A stretch of 53,990 bases of DNA from Marine Group I thaumarchaeote (GCA_013390905.1 JACATG010000005.1:32001-85990); one strand, 5' to 3'. Positions 34,281 to 44,062 are shown, counted from the first letter of the stretch. Notes: a model not told the origin generated them from the sequence alone. Program-made: numbers and translations.

Positions 34281-35390
34281 CTATCCAAACGTAAATGTGA
34301 ATATTTGGAATCCTTTACCGTTGATCTGTATTTCCATTACATGTGATGAACTATTTCCACTGCTTATGATGTTGTAAAGATCAGGTTCTGAAACTATCAG
34401 TATGTTTCCTGATGTAATGTCATCTCCTGAATACTTTGCATGAATTGGTTCTCCGTCAAGAAATATTTCTAATTCTGCAACATTGTCAGTTACTATGTTT
34501 ACTTGTTTTGCGGTATATAGCAATTTGATGGTTCCGGTATCTGATACTAATTCCATGCTGTCTTCATAATTCTTCCAATCCCCTGTCAGATAGAATTTGT
34601 CCAAGTCAATTTTATCTGATTCTAAATATGTGACTATTTTTCCTGGTTTGAATCCCTCTTCACTTCCCAACTGATTTCTATTTTGTGCAAACTTGTAACC
34701 AAAGTATAATTCAGGAGTTCTAAACATTGTATGTTCAAATGCATCAATATTTACAAGCGGTGCAGCTGATGCCATCTGAATTTCAAGTGATGTGTTTCTT
34801 TCATCCAAAAGCTGTTGAATGATTTTTTCAGTTTCTTTATATCCTCCTTCTCCGATATGATCATACCTTATGTATCCTTCATGATCTGCAATGTATTTTC
34901 TTGGCCAGTATCTATTATCAAACGCTTTCCATGTTTCCATATCGTTATCCAAAACAACAGGATAATCAATACCGTATTTTTCAATTGCCATCTTGACATT
35001 TTCAGGATCTTTTTCAAATTCAAATTCTGGAGAATGAATTCCGATGATTAATAATCCTTGATCTGCATATTTGTCATCCCATGCAGTGATGTATGGTAAT
35101 GTTCTGATACAATTAATGCAACTATATGTCCAAATATCATAAAGTATCACTTTGTCCTTGATTTCTTCACTTAATTTTTCAGGTGTGGTATTAAGATAGT
35201 GCGCAATTCCAACTAAATCAGGAGCCATTTTAAATCCCGATTTATCAATTTTAGTGATTGAATTTCCTTCAGAAGCCATGTTTTCAGACTCGTACTTTTC
35301 ATCAAATGACGAAAAAATCATGCTCATTATACCTAATCCCGTGACAATTACAATTCCCAAGATTAACGCTGTTTTTATTTCTGATTTCAT
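34281..35390 (-). CDS. Membrane-anchored thioredoxin-like protein (DipZ C-terminal type)
   Basis: In the 369-residue protein, residues 5-26 are a membrane anchor and residues about 55-200 are a TlpA/thioredoxin-like domain with active site WTYSCINC (Cys91, Cys94). Residues about 210-369 are an all-beta domain typical of the DipZ C-terminal part. It lies 4 nt downstream of a CcdA gene, so together they resemble a DipZ protein split in two. It should exchange disulfides outside the membrane with electrons supplied by CcdA. The exact client is unknown. Confidence 0.88.
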   Translation of the reverse strand: MKSEIKTALILGIVIVTGLGIMSMIFSSFDEKYESENMASEGNSITKIDKSGFKMAPDLVGIAHYLNTTPEKLSEEIKDKVILYDIWTYSCINCIRTLPYITAWDDKYADQGLLIIGIHSPEFEFEKDPENVKMAIEKYGIDYPVVLDNDMETWKAFDNRYWPRKYIADHEGYIRYDHIGEGGYKETEKIIQQLLDERNTSLEIQMASAAPLVNIDAFEHTMFRTPELYFGYKFAQNRNQLGSEEGFKPGKIVTYLESDKIDLDKFYLTGDWKNYEDSMELVSDTGTIKLLYTAKQVNIVTDNVAELEIFLDGEPIHAKYSGDDITSGNILIVSEPDLYNIISSGNSSSHVMEIQINGKGFQIFTFTFG

Positions 35391-35394
35391 TTAA

Positions 35395-36126
35395 TCACCC
35401 TAGTAGCACCAAATCGTTAAGAAGTGGGAAATTTGCAATATATGCCAATTGATTTGTGAATACTAAAATTCCTAATAGTATAATGAATCCCCCCAAAATT
35501 ACGTTATAGTATTTGAAATGTTTAGTCATTGAACGAATAAGTCTTGTTGCTCTTGAGAAAAAGACACCCATCAAAATGAATGGAATTCCTAGACCTAATG
35601 AATATGCAAGTAATAAGCTAAATGAGAGAGATGGAGTAGTAGCTGCCAATGTAAGTATTGTTCCAAGTATTGGGCCAACACATGGTGTCCATCCTACCGC
35701 AAAGGCTAGACCAAATACAAATGACATTGGATAGCTTGTTTTTGAACTTTTTGGAAAGAATTTTTTCTCTATATTTAATGAACGAATTTTTGTAGATAAC
35801 AACATAAAGATTCCAAATGCAACAATGATTGTTCCACCTACAAAATTAAGACTCTCTGTAAATTCATTAACTGTACTAGAAAAAATACTGCTAATTAAAA
35901 CTCCCAAGATAGAAAATACAACTGAAAATCCTATGACAAAAAATACAGTATTAAGTACAATGTTTACTCGATTAATGGAATGGACAGATCCACTTTTAGA
36001 TCCAAGTTCTGTTACAGTAGTACCAGAAATGTATGCAAGAAAAGCTGGAATTATTGGGAGAATGCAGGGGGCAATAAATGAACCTAGGCCAGCAAGCAAT
36101 GCTACAAATATTGTTGGTTCTGCCAT
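35395..36126 (-). CDS. ccdA: CcdA/DsbD-type membrane electron carrier
   Basis: CcdA passes electrons from cytoplasmic thioredoxin to extracytoplasmic redox proteins. The 243-residue protein has six hydrophobic segments and the two redox Cys in APCILPIIPAFLAY (helix 1) and GWTPCVGPILGT (helix 4). These are the classical cysteines of the family. It is the upstream partner of the thioredoxin-like protein at 34281-35390, 4 nt away. Confidence 0.95.
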   Translation of the reverse strand: MAEPTIFVALLAGLGSFIAPCILPIIPAFLAYISGTTVTELGSKSGSVHSINRVNIVLNTVFFVIGFSVVFSILGVLISSIFSSTVNEFTESLNFVGGTIIVAFGIFMLLSTKIRSLNIEKKFFPKSSKTSYPMSFVFGLAFAVGWTPCVGPILGTILTLAATTPSLSFSLLLAYSLGLGIPFILMGVFFSRATRLIRSMTKHFKYYNVILGGFIILLGILVFTNQLAYIANFPLLNDLVLLG

Positions 36127-36222
36127 GTAATAAAATTGAAATTTTTCCTTTAAAGCATTATTCCAAATCTCTTCCTAATCTAAGTCCAATCAATTTTTAA
36201 CTGGGATATGCATGATTATGGT

Positions 36223-36327
36223 ATGAACATGCGTTTTGTAGTTGTGGGTATTGGTTTAGGAATTATAGTCACACTTGCAGTAATTATTGGGTCTCCCGCC
36301 ATAGGTGGTTTTGATACTCTGCGATAG
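36223..36327 (+). CDS. 34-residue membrane peptide gene
   Basis: Frame MNMRFVVVGIGLGIIVTLAV... forms one hydrophobic helix, then GSPAIGGFDTLR. It lies between divergent ccdA and the end of bioF. It has the look of the other single-helix microproteins in this window. Function is unknown and the call rests on composition only. Confidence 0.45.
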   Translation: MNMRFVVVGIGLGIIVTLAVIIGSPAIGGFDTLR

Positions 36328-37458
36328 TTATCTAAATTTTGGATAGGCTTTTTCAAAAATTTCAAGTACTTTTTCAATATTTGTGTCTGAGAACCATGCG
36401 GTAACTGAAATTCTCAATCTGGCTTGATTCTTTGGAACAGTAGGATATCTAATGGGCTGTACAAATATCCCATTATTAAACAAAAATTTCCCAAAGTCCA
36501 TTGCTGATTTCTCACTTCCAATAATTATTGGTATAATGTGTGTTGAAGAATTTATTTTATATCCAATTTGTGTCAGTCCTTTTGAGAGTTGTTTAGTATT
36601 TTTTTCTAGTTTTCTCTTTTGTTTTTCTCTATTTGATTCAAACCTTTTCATGGAATGCTCAATCAAAAATGAAGGGAGTGCAGATGTATAGATAAATGAT
36701 TTTGATTTGTTAATACATAAATCAATCACATTATTTTGTGATGCAACGTATCCTCCAAATGATCCTAGCCCTTTACTTAGACTGCTAATATACAAATCAA
36801 TTTTCTTTGCTACTTTAAAATAATCTGGCGTTCCTTTTCCATCTTTTCCAACAACAAAATCACCATGTGCATCATCTATAATTGTAATTGCTTTTGCTTT
36901 TTCTGAGATTTCTGTAATTTGTTTCAGAGATGAAAAATCCCCATCCATACTAAATATTCCTTCAGTAATTACAAACTTGTTTTTACCCTTCTGTTTTAAT
37001 TTTTTTTGTAAATCTTGCATATTGTTATGTTTGTAAATTGAAACTTTGGCATCAGATAACTTGCATGATTCTATTATGCTTGCATGATTCAACTCATCAC
37101 TGAGAATTAAATCTCCTTTTTTTGCAATTGAAGAAATTACTCCAAGGTTTGCCATGTACCCAGTTGGATAAATCAAACTGTTTTGTTTTGATTTGTGCTT
37201 TGCAAGAGCATCTTCTAATTTTTTGTATGACTCATCATTACCAGAAACAAGTCTTGAACTTGACTGAAGCTGTTTGAATTGAATCTTTCCTGTTGGAATT
37301 CCTAGATAGTCATTTGAACATAAATTCAGAAGTTTTTTGCCATTAATTGTAATATAACCTCCATCTGTTTTTCCATATCGTAATTTCCTATAGAGATTAC
37401 TACGCCTAATTCTCTTTAATTCTGAATCAATAAAGTTCAGTTTATGCTTGGAGGCCAA
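36328..37458 (-). CDS. bioF: 8-amino-7-oxononanoate synthase BioF
   Basis: BioF condenses pimeloyl-thioester with alanine to 8-amino-7-oxononanoate, the first ring-carbon step of biotin synthesis. This 376-residue PLP enzyme has Lys229 in SLSKGLGSFGGY and the substrate/PLP motif ITIIDDAHGDFVVGK. It overlaps bioB by 17 nt. The genes that make pimelate (bioC, bioH, bioW, bioI) are not in this window. Confidence 0.95.
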   Translation of the reverse strand: MASKHKLNFIDSELKRIRRSNLYRKLRYGKTDGGYITINGKKLLNLCSNDYLGIPTGKIQFKQLQSSSRLVSGNDESYKKLEDALAKHKSKQNSLIYPTGYMANLGVISSIAKKGDLILSDELNHASIIESCKLSDAKVSIYKHNNMQDLQKKLKQKGKNKFVITEGIFSMDGDFSSLKQITEISEKAKAITIIDDAHGDFVVGKDGKGTPDYFKVAKKIDLYISSLSKGLGSFGGYVASQNNVIDLCINKSKSFIYTSALPSFLIEHSMKRFESNREKQKRKLEKNTKQLSKGLTQIGYKINSSTHIIPIIIGSEKSAMDFGKFLFNNGIFVQPIRYPTVPKNQARLRISVTAWFSDTNIEKVLEIFEKAYPKFR

Positions 37459-38419
37459 TTTTTTCTATCATTTCCAAGTCTTTCTTAGCCTCATTTCCGT
37501 TCATCGTTAAGTAACCTGCAGTAATAATCCCATTTGCACCACTTTGGAGTAATTCTTCACCCGAATCATCTAGATTTGTCTCTCTTCCACCAGAAATTTT
37601 GATGACTGATTCTGGTAATAGAAATCTGATCACAGAGAACATTCTGAGAATTTCTGAATTAGATAGTTTCGTTTGCAATTCAAGTGGAGTTCCTGGAATT
37701 GGAACTAGCATGTTAATAGTTACTTCTTCAGGATATAGTCTAGCTAATTCTAACGCCAACTCTAGTCTCTGTTCTCTTGTTTCACCTAGTCCAATAATTC
37801 CACCAGTGCATAACTCTAATCCTGCATTCCTTGCAATTTCTAATGTCTTTAATCTGTCTTCATATGTGTGAGTTGTACAAATTTCTGAAAATTTTGACTT
37901 TGCAGTTTCTAAATTATGATTATATCTTTTTACTTTGAGTTTTTTCAGCTTTCTTGCCTGTTCTTTAGTAAGAAAACCTAAACTACATTCAATAGTTATT
38001 CCAACTTTATCATTTACTTCACTAATAATTTTACATACTTTTTCAAAATCCCTTGATGATGGCTCTCTCCATGCTGCAACAAGGCAATATGATTCAGCTC
38101 CCTCATCTTTTGCTTTTTGAGCTTTTGTAACTATCTCTTCAGGAGTTGGTAATTGGTATGTTTCGATTCCTGTATCAAAAAACGCAGATTGTCCACAAAA
38201 TGTACAGTCTTCACTGCATACATTTTTTTTAATATTGTTTAACTGTTCCACATCAACCTTACTTCCATTGAAATCTCTAGTAATTTCATTTGCACACTTT
38301 GCTAATTCTTTTAGATTCACATCTGGAATGTTAAATAATTTTTCAGCATCTTCAGATGAAATCACAATTCCAGAAAATACTTTTTCTTGGCACTCTTTGA
38401 TGAAATCTAGAGTGCTCAT
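37442..38419 (-). CDS. bioB: Biotin synthase BioB
   Basis: BioB is the radical-SAM enzyme that inserts sulfur into dethiobiotin. The 325-residue protein has the CxxxCxxC cluster ligands Cys68, Cys72 and Cys75 (VCSEDCTFCGQ). The frame extends 18 nt further, to 38437, but a TATA-like AATATTATTAATG upstream fits a leaderless start at ATG 38419 (MSTLDFIKECQ). It overlaps bioF by 17 nt. Confidence 0.96.
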   Translation of the reverse strand: MSTLDFIKECQEKVFSGIVISSEDAEKLFNIPDVNLKELAKCANEITRDFNGSKVDVEQLNNIKKNVCSEDCTFCGQSAFFDTGIETYQLPTPEEIVTKAQKAKDEGAESYCLVAAWREPSSRDFEKVCKIISEVNDKVGITIECSLGFLTKEQARKLKKLKVKRYNHNLETAKSKFSEICTTHTYEDRLKTLEIARNAGLELCTGGIIGLGETREQRLELALELARLYPEEVTINMLVPIPGTPLELQTKLSNSEILRMFSVIRFLLPESVIKISGGRETNLDDSGEELLQSGANGIITAGYLTMNGNEAKKDLEMIEKIGLQA

Positions 38420-38491
38420 ACTAAATTCAAATAACATTTCATTAATAATATTACTGGAAATGTTAACCTTGATGATTATGGGGGTTAACAG

Positions 38492-39808
38492 TCAGATTAC
38501 CTTTGATCTTGCAGCCTTTATTGTTCTAATTACTCCATTTAGAAGCAGATTTAGCTCTTTTTCTGAAATTGCTAGGGGTGGTACAAGCATGACTATATTA
38601 CCTAGAGTTCTAAGATAAATCCCTTGTTTTTTACCCTCTTCAAAAAATATTTTGTTTATTGATTTTTTGGGATGAATTGGAGTCTTTTTCTTTCTGTTAG
38701 TCACTAGTTCAATTCCCATCAGCATTCCTTTGTGTCTAATATCACCCACAATGTCAATTTCTGAAATTTCTTGATAGAATTTTTCAAATACTTTTGATGT
38801 TTTTTGAATCTTTTTGATCAAACTTTTTGTTTTATACATTTTGAGATTTTCATTTGCAACAGCTGCAGCAATTGGATTGCCAGTATAGGTATGTCCATGA
38901 AATAGATGCTTACAATCATTAAATTCCCCTAAATACGAATCATAAATTTTCTTGTTTGTCATGGTTACAGCCATTGTTAGATATCCACCAGTTAACATCT
39001 TTCCATATGCCACAATATCTGGAGTACTTTTTTGTTCTTCATATTGTATCATGGATCCTAGTCTTCCTAAACCCGTTGCAATCTCATCTAAAACAAATAA
39101 CACATCATATTTTTTGCATAATTGACTAATTTTTCTCTGAAATCCTTTTGGATAAATTATAACTCCCCCAGCTACTTGTGCACCGCTTTCCATGATAAAA
39201 GCTGCAATGTTATTATTTTTAGAAAATTTCTTTTCTATTTTTTCTATACAATAGTTTTGATAATCTGAAAAAGTAAATCCACTTGGTATTCTGTATTTGT
39301 TTGGAACTGGAAATTGTATTGTTGAAAATAACTGTTCTTTGAATTTACCAAAAAATTCTGGTACATATCCCACAGACATTGCTCCAAATGTATCCCCATG
39401 GTATCCATTTTCTATTGTAGCAATTTTTATTTTCTTTTTCTCTCCAATGTTTTTCCAGTATTGTACTGCTAGTTTGATAGCAATCTCCATTGCTGTAGAA
39501 CCATTATCAGAAAAAAAGACCTTATGCATTCCTGGTGATATATTTACTAGATTTTCTGCAAGCCTTTCAGCAGGCTCGTTTGTGAGATTAAACATGGACG
39601 AATGCTGCAATTTTTTGCTCTGGTTTGTGATGGCTCTAATTAATTCAGGATTAGAATGCCCCCATACATTACACCACATTGATGCCACCCCATCAAGCAT
39701 TTTGTTGCCTTTAGAGTTAATAAGCCACATTCCTTTTCCTTTGATGATTTTATCAAAAGAATTCCATTCTTTCATCTGTGTGTTTGGGTGCCAAACAGAG
39801 CTTTTCAA
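38492..39808 (-). CDS. bioA: DAPA aminotransferase BioA
   Basis: BioA makes 7,8-diaminopelargonate from 8-amino-7-oxononanoate. The 438-residue class-III aminotransferase shows the PLP motif LDEIATGLGRLG and Lys270 in YGKMLTGGYLTMA. The gene lies 72 nt upstream of bioB on the same strand; the start is ATG 39808, only 70 nt from the divergent bioD start. Confidence 0.95.
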   Translation of the reverse strand: MKSSVWHPNTQMKEWNSFDKIIKGKGMWLINSKGNKMLDGVASMWCNVWGHSNPELIRAITNQSKKLQHSSMFNLTNEPAERLAENLVNISPGMHKVFFSDNGSTAMEIAIKLAVQYWKNIGEKKKIKIATIENGYHGDTFGAMSVGYVPEFFGKFKEQLFSTIQFPVPNKYRIPSGFTFSDYQNYCIEKIEKKFSKNNNIAAFIMESGAQVAGGVIIYPKGFQRKISQLCKKYDVLFVLDEIATGLGRLGSMIQYEEQKSTPDIVAYGKMLTGGYLTMAVTMTNKKIYDSYLGEFNDCKHLFHGHTYTGNPIAAAVANENLKMYKTKSLIKKIQKTSKVFEKFYQEISEIDIVGDIRHKGMLMGIELVTNRKKKTPIHPKKSINKIFFEEGKKQGIYLRTLGNIVMLVPPLAISEKELNLLLNGVIRTIKAARSKVI

Positions 39809-39878
39809 CTGATTTTGTAAGATCTCAGATCTTAATAATTAACCGATGAGTTAATCAACCAAAAATTCTGAATCTAGT

Positions 39879-40565
39879 TTGTTGAAATCACTCTTTATTA
39901 CTGGAACTGACACTGATGTTGGAAAAACCTATATCGCTACAGGTCTAGCAGTGTCATTTCGTAAGATGGGAATTAATGTTGGAGTAATGAAACCTTTTGC
40001 AGCCGGAAGAGCTCAGAAAAAAGGCTACAAATCTGAAGATATTGTAATTTTATCCCGTGCCGCAAAGGCATGTGATCCTGAAAAATTAGTAAATCCTCAA
40101 TTCTTCAAAATTCCTGCATCTCCATATACTGCATGGAAAACTTTGAAGACAAAACCAAAAATATCTACAATATTATCTAGTTTTAAGAAACTCACAAAAC
40201 TTCATGACATGATTCTTGTTGAGGGTATGGGTGGAATTATGACTCCAATTTTGAAAAACTATTACATTACAAATCTGATCAAAGAGATGAAAATTCCTAC
40301 AGTAATTGTAACAAGAAGTAAGATTGGAACAGTTAATCATACTATAATGACTTGTAAGATGTGCGAAAAATATAAAATTCCAGTTAAAGGAATTATAATT
40401 AATAATTTTGATGATGGCTATCCAATTCTAGAATTAAAGCGGGACTTGCAAAACCTTACTGGAATCAAAGTTTTAGGCTCAATTCCATTCATTAAAAACA
40501 TGAGTGACACGTCTTTGCATCGTATTTTTAAAAAGAATATTGATTTGAAAACTCTAATAAAATGA
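39879..40565 (+). CDS. bioD: Dethiobiotin synthetase BioD
   Basis: BioD closes the ureido ring of dethiobiotin with CO2 and ATP. The 228-residue protein has P-loop GTDTDVGKT at residues 9-17 and the EGMGGIMTPI motif in the middle, typical of the family. Either of two tandem TTG codons (39879 or 39882) may start it. It is transcribed away from bioA, so the 70-nt gap between them is a shared promoter region and a likely control point for biotin synthesis. Confidence 0.95.
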   Translation: MLKSLFITGTDTDVGKTYIATGLAVSFRKMGINVGVMKPFAAGRAQKKGYKSEDIVILSRAAKACDPEKLVNPQFFKIPASPYTAWKTLKTKPKISTILSSFKKLTKLHDMILVEGMGGIMTPILKNYYITNLIKEMKIPTVIVTRSKIGTVNHTIMTCKMCEKYKIPVKGIIINNFDDGYPILELKRDLQNLTGIKVLGSIPFIKNMSDTSLHRIFKKNIDLKTLIK

Positions 40566-40584
40566 TACTTAAATGATACCTTCT

Positions 40585-41136
40585 TTATATTCGTAAAATT
40601 TTGAATTTGTTTTGTCCTTGTACGTTAACAAATTGTGTAATATCAAAGATAATCTTTGAAAATGTTTGGTTATCTTTTTCTATGATGTATGTTCTGTTTT
40701 CAAAATCAAATTTTTGTGATAAAATTAGCCAGACATTCTGTTTTTCTGGTTGTATTTTGTATAACTCAGTTAATCTCTGTTCAATCTCCCCTTTGTTACT
40801 TGTTTTTGGAATGCATATGATCAAAGTTTGTTTCGGATCTTTCTCTAATGTCTTTAAATCTGGAATAACAATGTCTATCTCTATTCCATTATACTCTATT
40901 TTTCTTTGACTATTCAATAATGCATTGGTGAGAAGAAAATGGAGTAATCCTGTTGCTAAAACCCCTATACTTTCATCTTTTTCCCCCAGTGTGATGATTT
41001 TGTCATAACAATTTGCTATGACATCTTCAATTATTTCTGAGAACTTCTCATTTGAGATTAATTTTTGAATTTTTTCGTCTGACCTTGATAGGTAATCAAA
41101 CAGATAATCCTTGATTGGGTTAGGTTCTTCCTGCAT
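40585..41136 (-). CDS. Thaumarchaeal hypothetical protein, 183 residues
   Basis: This soluble protein has a helical N-terminal half (DYLFDYLSRSDEKIQKLISNEKFSEIIEDVIANC) and a later alpha/beta part with IEIDIVIPDLKTLEKDPKQTLIICIPKTS and VWLILSQKFDFENRTYII. This is reminiscent of a restriction-endonuclease-like or Rossmann-like fold, but no catalytic motif is certain. It is convergent with bioD. Function unknown. Confidence 0.65.
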   Translation of the reverse strand: MQEEPNPIKDYLFDYLSRSDEKIQKLISNEKFSEIIEDVIANCYDKIITLGEKDESIGVLATGLLHFLLTNALLNSQRKIEYNGIEIDIVIPDLKTLEKDPKQTLIICIPKTSNKGEIEQRLTELYKIQPEKQNVWLILSQKFDFENRTYIIEKDNQTFSKIIFDITQFVNVQGQNKFKILRI

Positions 41137-41245
41137 TATTCTACTATGTTGGAAAATTTTCCTTGTATATTCTATTAGAGTACAGAATGGTTTTTGTTGT
41201 TTACCATTTCAATATGTTTAAGTTCATAATTATTATGCGTAAATC

Positions 41246-41599
41246 ATGAAGATTAGCCAGATATTAATAGAAACAACTATCCCTCAAATAACTAACCATT
41301 TAATTAAATTTAGAGATGACACAAAAGAAGTAATTGGAAAGTCTGCTCTTGGTGTATTAGCATGTGAGAGTGATGATCCATCAGTTCATCTAAGTAGAAA
41401 AAGATTGTTTGTAAGTCATTATCAAATATTGGAATCACATGGAATAAAGGACGAAAAAATATACCCATATCTTACAGGAAATGATTTTTTTTGGAATTAT
41501 AACTCAGAGTTATCACGTATAATCAAAACACTCAATGATTCATATAATTTCACATTCAAGGAAATTGGAGAATTCTTGGATGTTACATTCGATTTATGA
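41246..41599 (+). CDS. Hypothetical protein, 117 residues
   Basis: This mostly helical soluble protein, MKISQILIETTIPQITNHLIKFRDDTKEV..., has a single Cys (VLACESDDPSVHLSRKRLFV). It has no known domain. It lies upstream of and convergent with the HMG-CoA synthase gene, with a TATA-like TTTAAGTTCA about 30 nt before the start. Confidence 0.65.
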   Translation: MKISQILIETTIPQITNHLIKFRDDTKEVIGKSALGVLACESDDPSVHLSRKRLFVSHYQILESHGIKDEKIYPYLTGNDFFWNYNSELSRIIKTLNDSYNFTFKEIGEFLDVTFDL

Positions 41600-41622
41600 A
41601 AACAAGGTTTCTTTAAGATATA

Positions 41623-43017
41623 TTATTCATTAAAGACGTAACGTCTTTCGCCTATAAACTCGGCATCAGTTTTAACATCTATCAAGACAAATTCTTTCTT
41701 TGTATAAACCATTGATTCATCAATTGATAGTTTATTTTCATGTAAATTTTCATATTCATCCCATGTTAGTCTTTTTCTTTCACCGATCTCTACTTCCAAG
41801 TTCATGTTCTTTACAACTTGTTCATATTCTGGTTGAATAACTCCGCTGAATACCATTGCGCTAGCACCACTACCATACGATCCAAACCCAACTCTTTTTC
41901 CTTCCAAATTAATTCCTTTCTGATATTCAAATTCTAAACTACTTCTAAACCCCAAGTATAGTGATGCAGTATACAGATTCCCAATCATAGTAGATGCAAT
42001 AAGTGAACTCGAAAGTTTTGATTCGTATATTTCCTGGAATTCCGGTGTTTTTGTAAACAGTTTGGTAAATTCATGGTCTTTTGCCATATATTCGGCATCT
42101 CCCAACACTGACTCAATTGTTCCACGTGGGTCTTTTGGTACTGGCTCTTCCATTCCTATTTCCTGTAAAATTTTCTTCCATCGTGGAAGTTGACGCCATT
42201 CATGTCTGACCATGTATGCTAAGGCCTTTTTTCCCATGTTGCTATACGGCAAATGCATGTTGATGTAATCCATATGATCTAAGATTGTTTCACCAGGTTC
42301 TATCTTGATTAGTCCAGTCGTAACTACTTTTTTCTTGTAGGCATCAAGTGCTTTTCTTATCTGAATCATGTAAAGCAAATTAGAATACTGACCATGTACA
42401 ATTGGCGTCTCTTTTCCAAAAGGTCTGTAAAAGTCATATTCGTCTTTAATTGATGTAGCTGTAACTTTAGGATCAAATTCCAGCAATCTTGGTTTGTCAT
42501 TGAGAAGCATTACTACTGCTCCTGCTCCTTGAGTCATCTCACCACTAGAACCCATATCATATTTTGCAATATCTGATACCACTACAAGTGCAGCCTTGTC
42601 GTCTGCTTCTCCTGCTCTAATCCAGTTTGTATTGTCATAAAGAGCGTACGAACCACTGACACAAGCAAATTTTGTCTCAATACCTCCACAGTGTTCAAAT
42701 GCACCTTGACCATAAACCTGTTCTAACATTCCAATAACATAAGAGTTCATTGCCTTTGATTCATCAAATGCTGATTCAGTTGAAACATATAATCTTCCAA
42801 TATCTTCTGGGGATAGTTTGTTTCTCTGCATAATTTTTAAACATGCATTTGCTGCAAGACATGCTGGGTCTTGATTGGCATCAACAATTGCCATTTGAGA
42901 AACTCCAAGACCTTTTTGTAATTTTACGGGATCTAAACCTCTAGCTTTTGCAAAATCAGTTGCATCAATATACAATCTAGGAATGTATATTGCAATGTCA
43001 TCTATTCCTGCGGCCAT
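41623..43017 (-). CDS. Hydroxymethylglutaryl-CoA synthase
   Basis: HMG-CoA synthase condenses acetyl-CoA with acetoacetyl-CoA at the entry to the mevalonate pathway, which supplies the isoprenoid lipids of archaeal membranes. The 464-residue protein has DDIAIYIPRLYIDATDFAKARGLDPVKL, LYVSTESAFDESKA and the catalytic Cys119 in ETKFACVSGSYAL. The length is closer to the eukaryotic/bacterial MvaS type than to the short archaeal forms. The 464-residue size includes the C-terminal region not found in the roughly 350-residue archaeal enzyme. Confidence 0.93.
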   Translation of the reverse strand: MAAGIDDIAIYIPRLYIDATDFAKARGLDPVKLQKGLGVSQMAIVDANQDPACLAANACLKIMQRNKLSPEDIGRLYVSTESAFDESKAMNSYVIGMLEQVYGQGAFEHCGGIETKFACVSGSYALYDNTNWIRAGEADDKAALVVVSDIAKYDMGSSGEMTQGAGAVVMLLNDKPRLLEFDPKVTATSIKDEYDFYRPFGKETPIVHGQYSNLLYMIQIRKALDAYKKKVVTTGLIKIEPGETILDHMDYINMHLPYSNMGKKALAYMVRHEWRQLPRWKKILQEIGMEEPVPKDPRGTIESVLGDAEYMAKDHEFTKLFTKTPEFQEIYESKLSSSLIASTMIGNLYTASLYLGFRSSLEFEYQKGINLEGKRVGFGSYGSGASAMVFSGVIQPEYEQVVKNMNLEVEIGERKRLTWDEYENLHENKLSIDESMVYTKKEFVLIDVKTDAEFIGERRYVFNE

Positions 43018-43129
43018 ACGCCTCGGTTTGATGGTTCATTAATAAGGATATCCAGTAAATTCTAACTAACTAGGAAGGAAATTTTAGTACTTTTTTTGAT
43101 CTTTATTCGTTAATTGATCGCTAAAAATT

Positions 43130-43834
43130 TTATTTTCTAAGTTCTGTTTCAAAAATATTCTCAAATACTGCAAATGGCTGTGCTCCAAAAATTGGTGTAG
43201 TATTTCCATCAGGTCCAATAATAAAAAATGCTGGCGTGCCTGTTATTTCAAGAGTCCTTGCATCTCTATTACTTTCAAGAATTACTTGTGAATGAGGCTT
43301 ATTTGCCATACATTCAGACCATTCATCCATATTCAAGCCAATTTCTTGTGCAAACTTTGCAAGGTTTTCAGATGATGCCCATCCATTATTCTCACCCGTC
43401 CAGTTTGAATACAAAATATCATGATACTCCCAAAACAATTCTTGATCATTTGCACAATGTGCTCCATGTGATGCAGTAACAGAATCAGGTCCAATTATTT
43501 TATAGTCTTTGAAGACCATTCTAACTTTTCCTGTCTCTACATAATTTTTCAAAATATCTTCTTCAGTTGAATGGAAGAAAACATTACAGAAATAACATTG
43601 ATAATCACCAAACTCAACAAGGATAATTGGAGCATCAGGATTTCCAAGTATTGGTGAAGCATTTGCCAAAAATGCTGTCAAAGAAATCTTCGCTGGTCCA
43701 AATTGTTGAACAGAAGAATCCAGTTCTAAAACAAGTTCTAATTCATTTGAAATTGTGTCAAATCCTAAAAATACAACAATTAATGCTACTGATGCAATTG
43801 CAGCACCTATTGCAAGAGAGGGACTATGTATCAA
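43130..43834 (-). CDS. DsbA-like thiol oxidoreductase
   Basis: The 234-residue protein has an N-terminal hydrophobic anchor or signal (residues about 7-25). A DsbA-type thioredoxin fold follows with CYFC at 80-83 in EFGDYQCYFCNVFF, and the cis-Pro loop EITGTPAFFIIGP. It probably forms or breaks disulfides outside the cell membrane. The start is TTG at 43834. It is 113 nt downstream of the HMG-CoA synthase start, on the same strand but with its own transcript likely. Confidence 0.87.
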   Translation of the reverse strand: MIHSPSLAIGAAIASVALIVVFLGFDTISNELELVLELDSSVQQFGPAKISLTAFLANASPILGNPDAPIILVEFGDYQCYFCNVFFHSTEEDILKNYVETGKVRMVFKDYKIIGPDSVTASHGAHCANDQELFWEYHDILYSNWTGENNGWASSENLAKFAQEIGLNMDEWSECMANKPHSQVILESNRDARTLEITGTPAFFIIGPDGNTTPIFGAQPFAVFENIFETELRK

Positions 43835-44062
43835 TAAACAGTAAAATTTTTTGACACATTTAGTCTTTTATGATGCTATGGTTACTATCATTTTGAATTA
43901 TAGCAAACCAAATATTTCTAAAATTTTTGTTGACTGAGAATTTACATTTTCTATATTTTTTATAACATGCAATGGTTTTCTTTTAAAATTTTTATAAATT
44001 ATGAACTATATAACAACCAATCACTGTACATGTATATTGATTATCAAAAATTTTAATATCAA

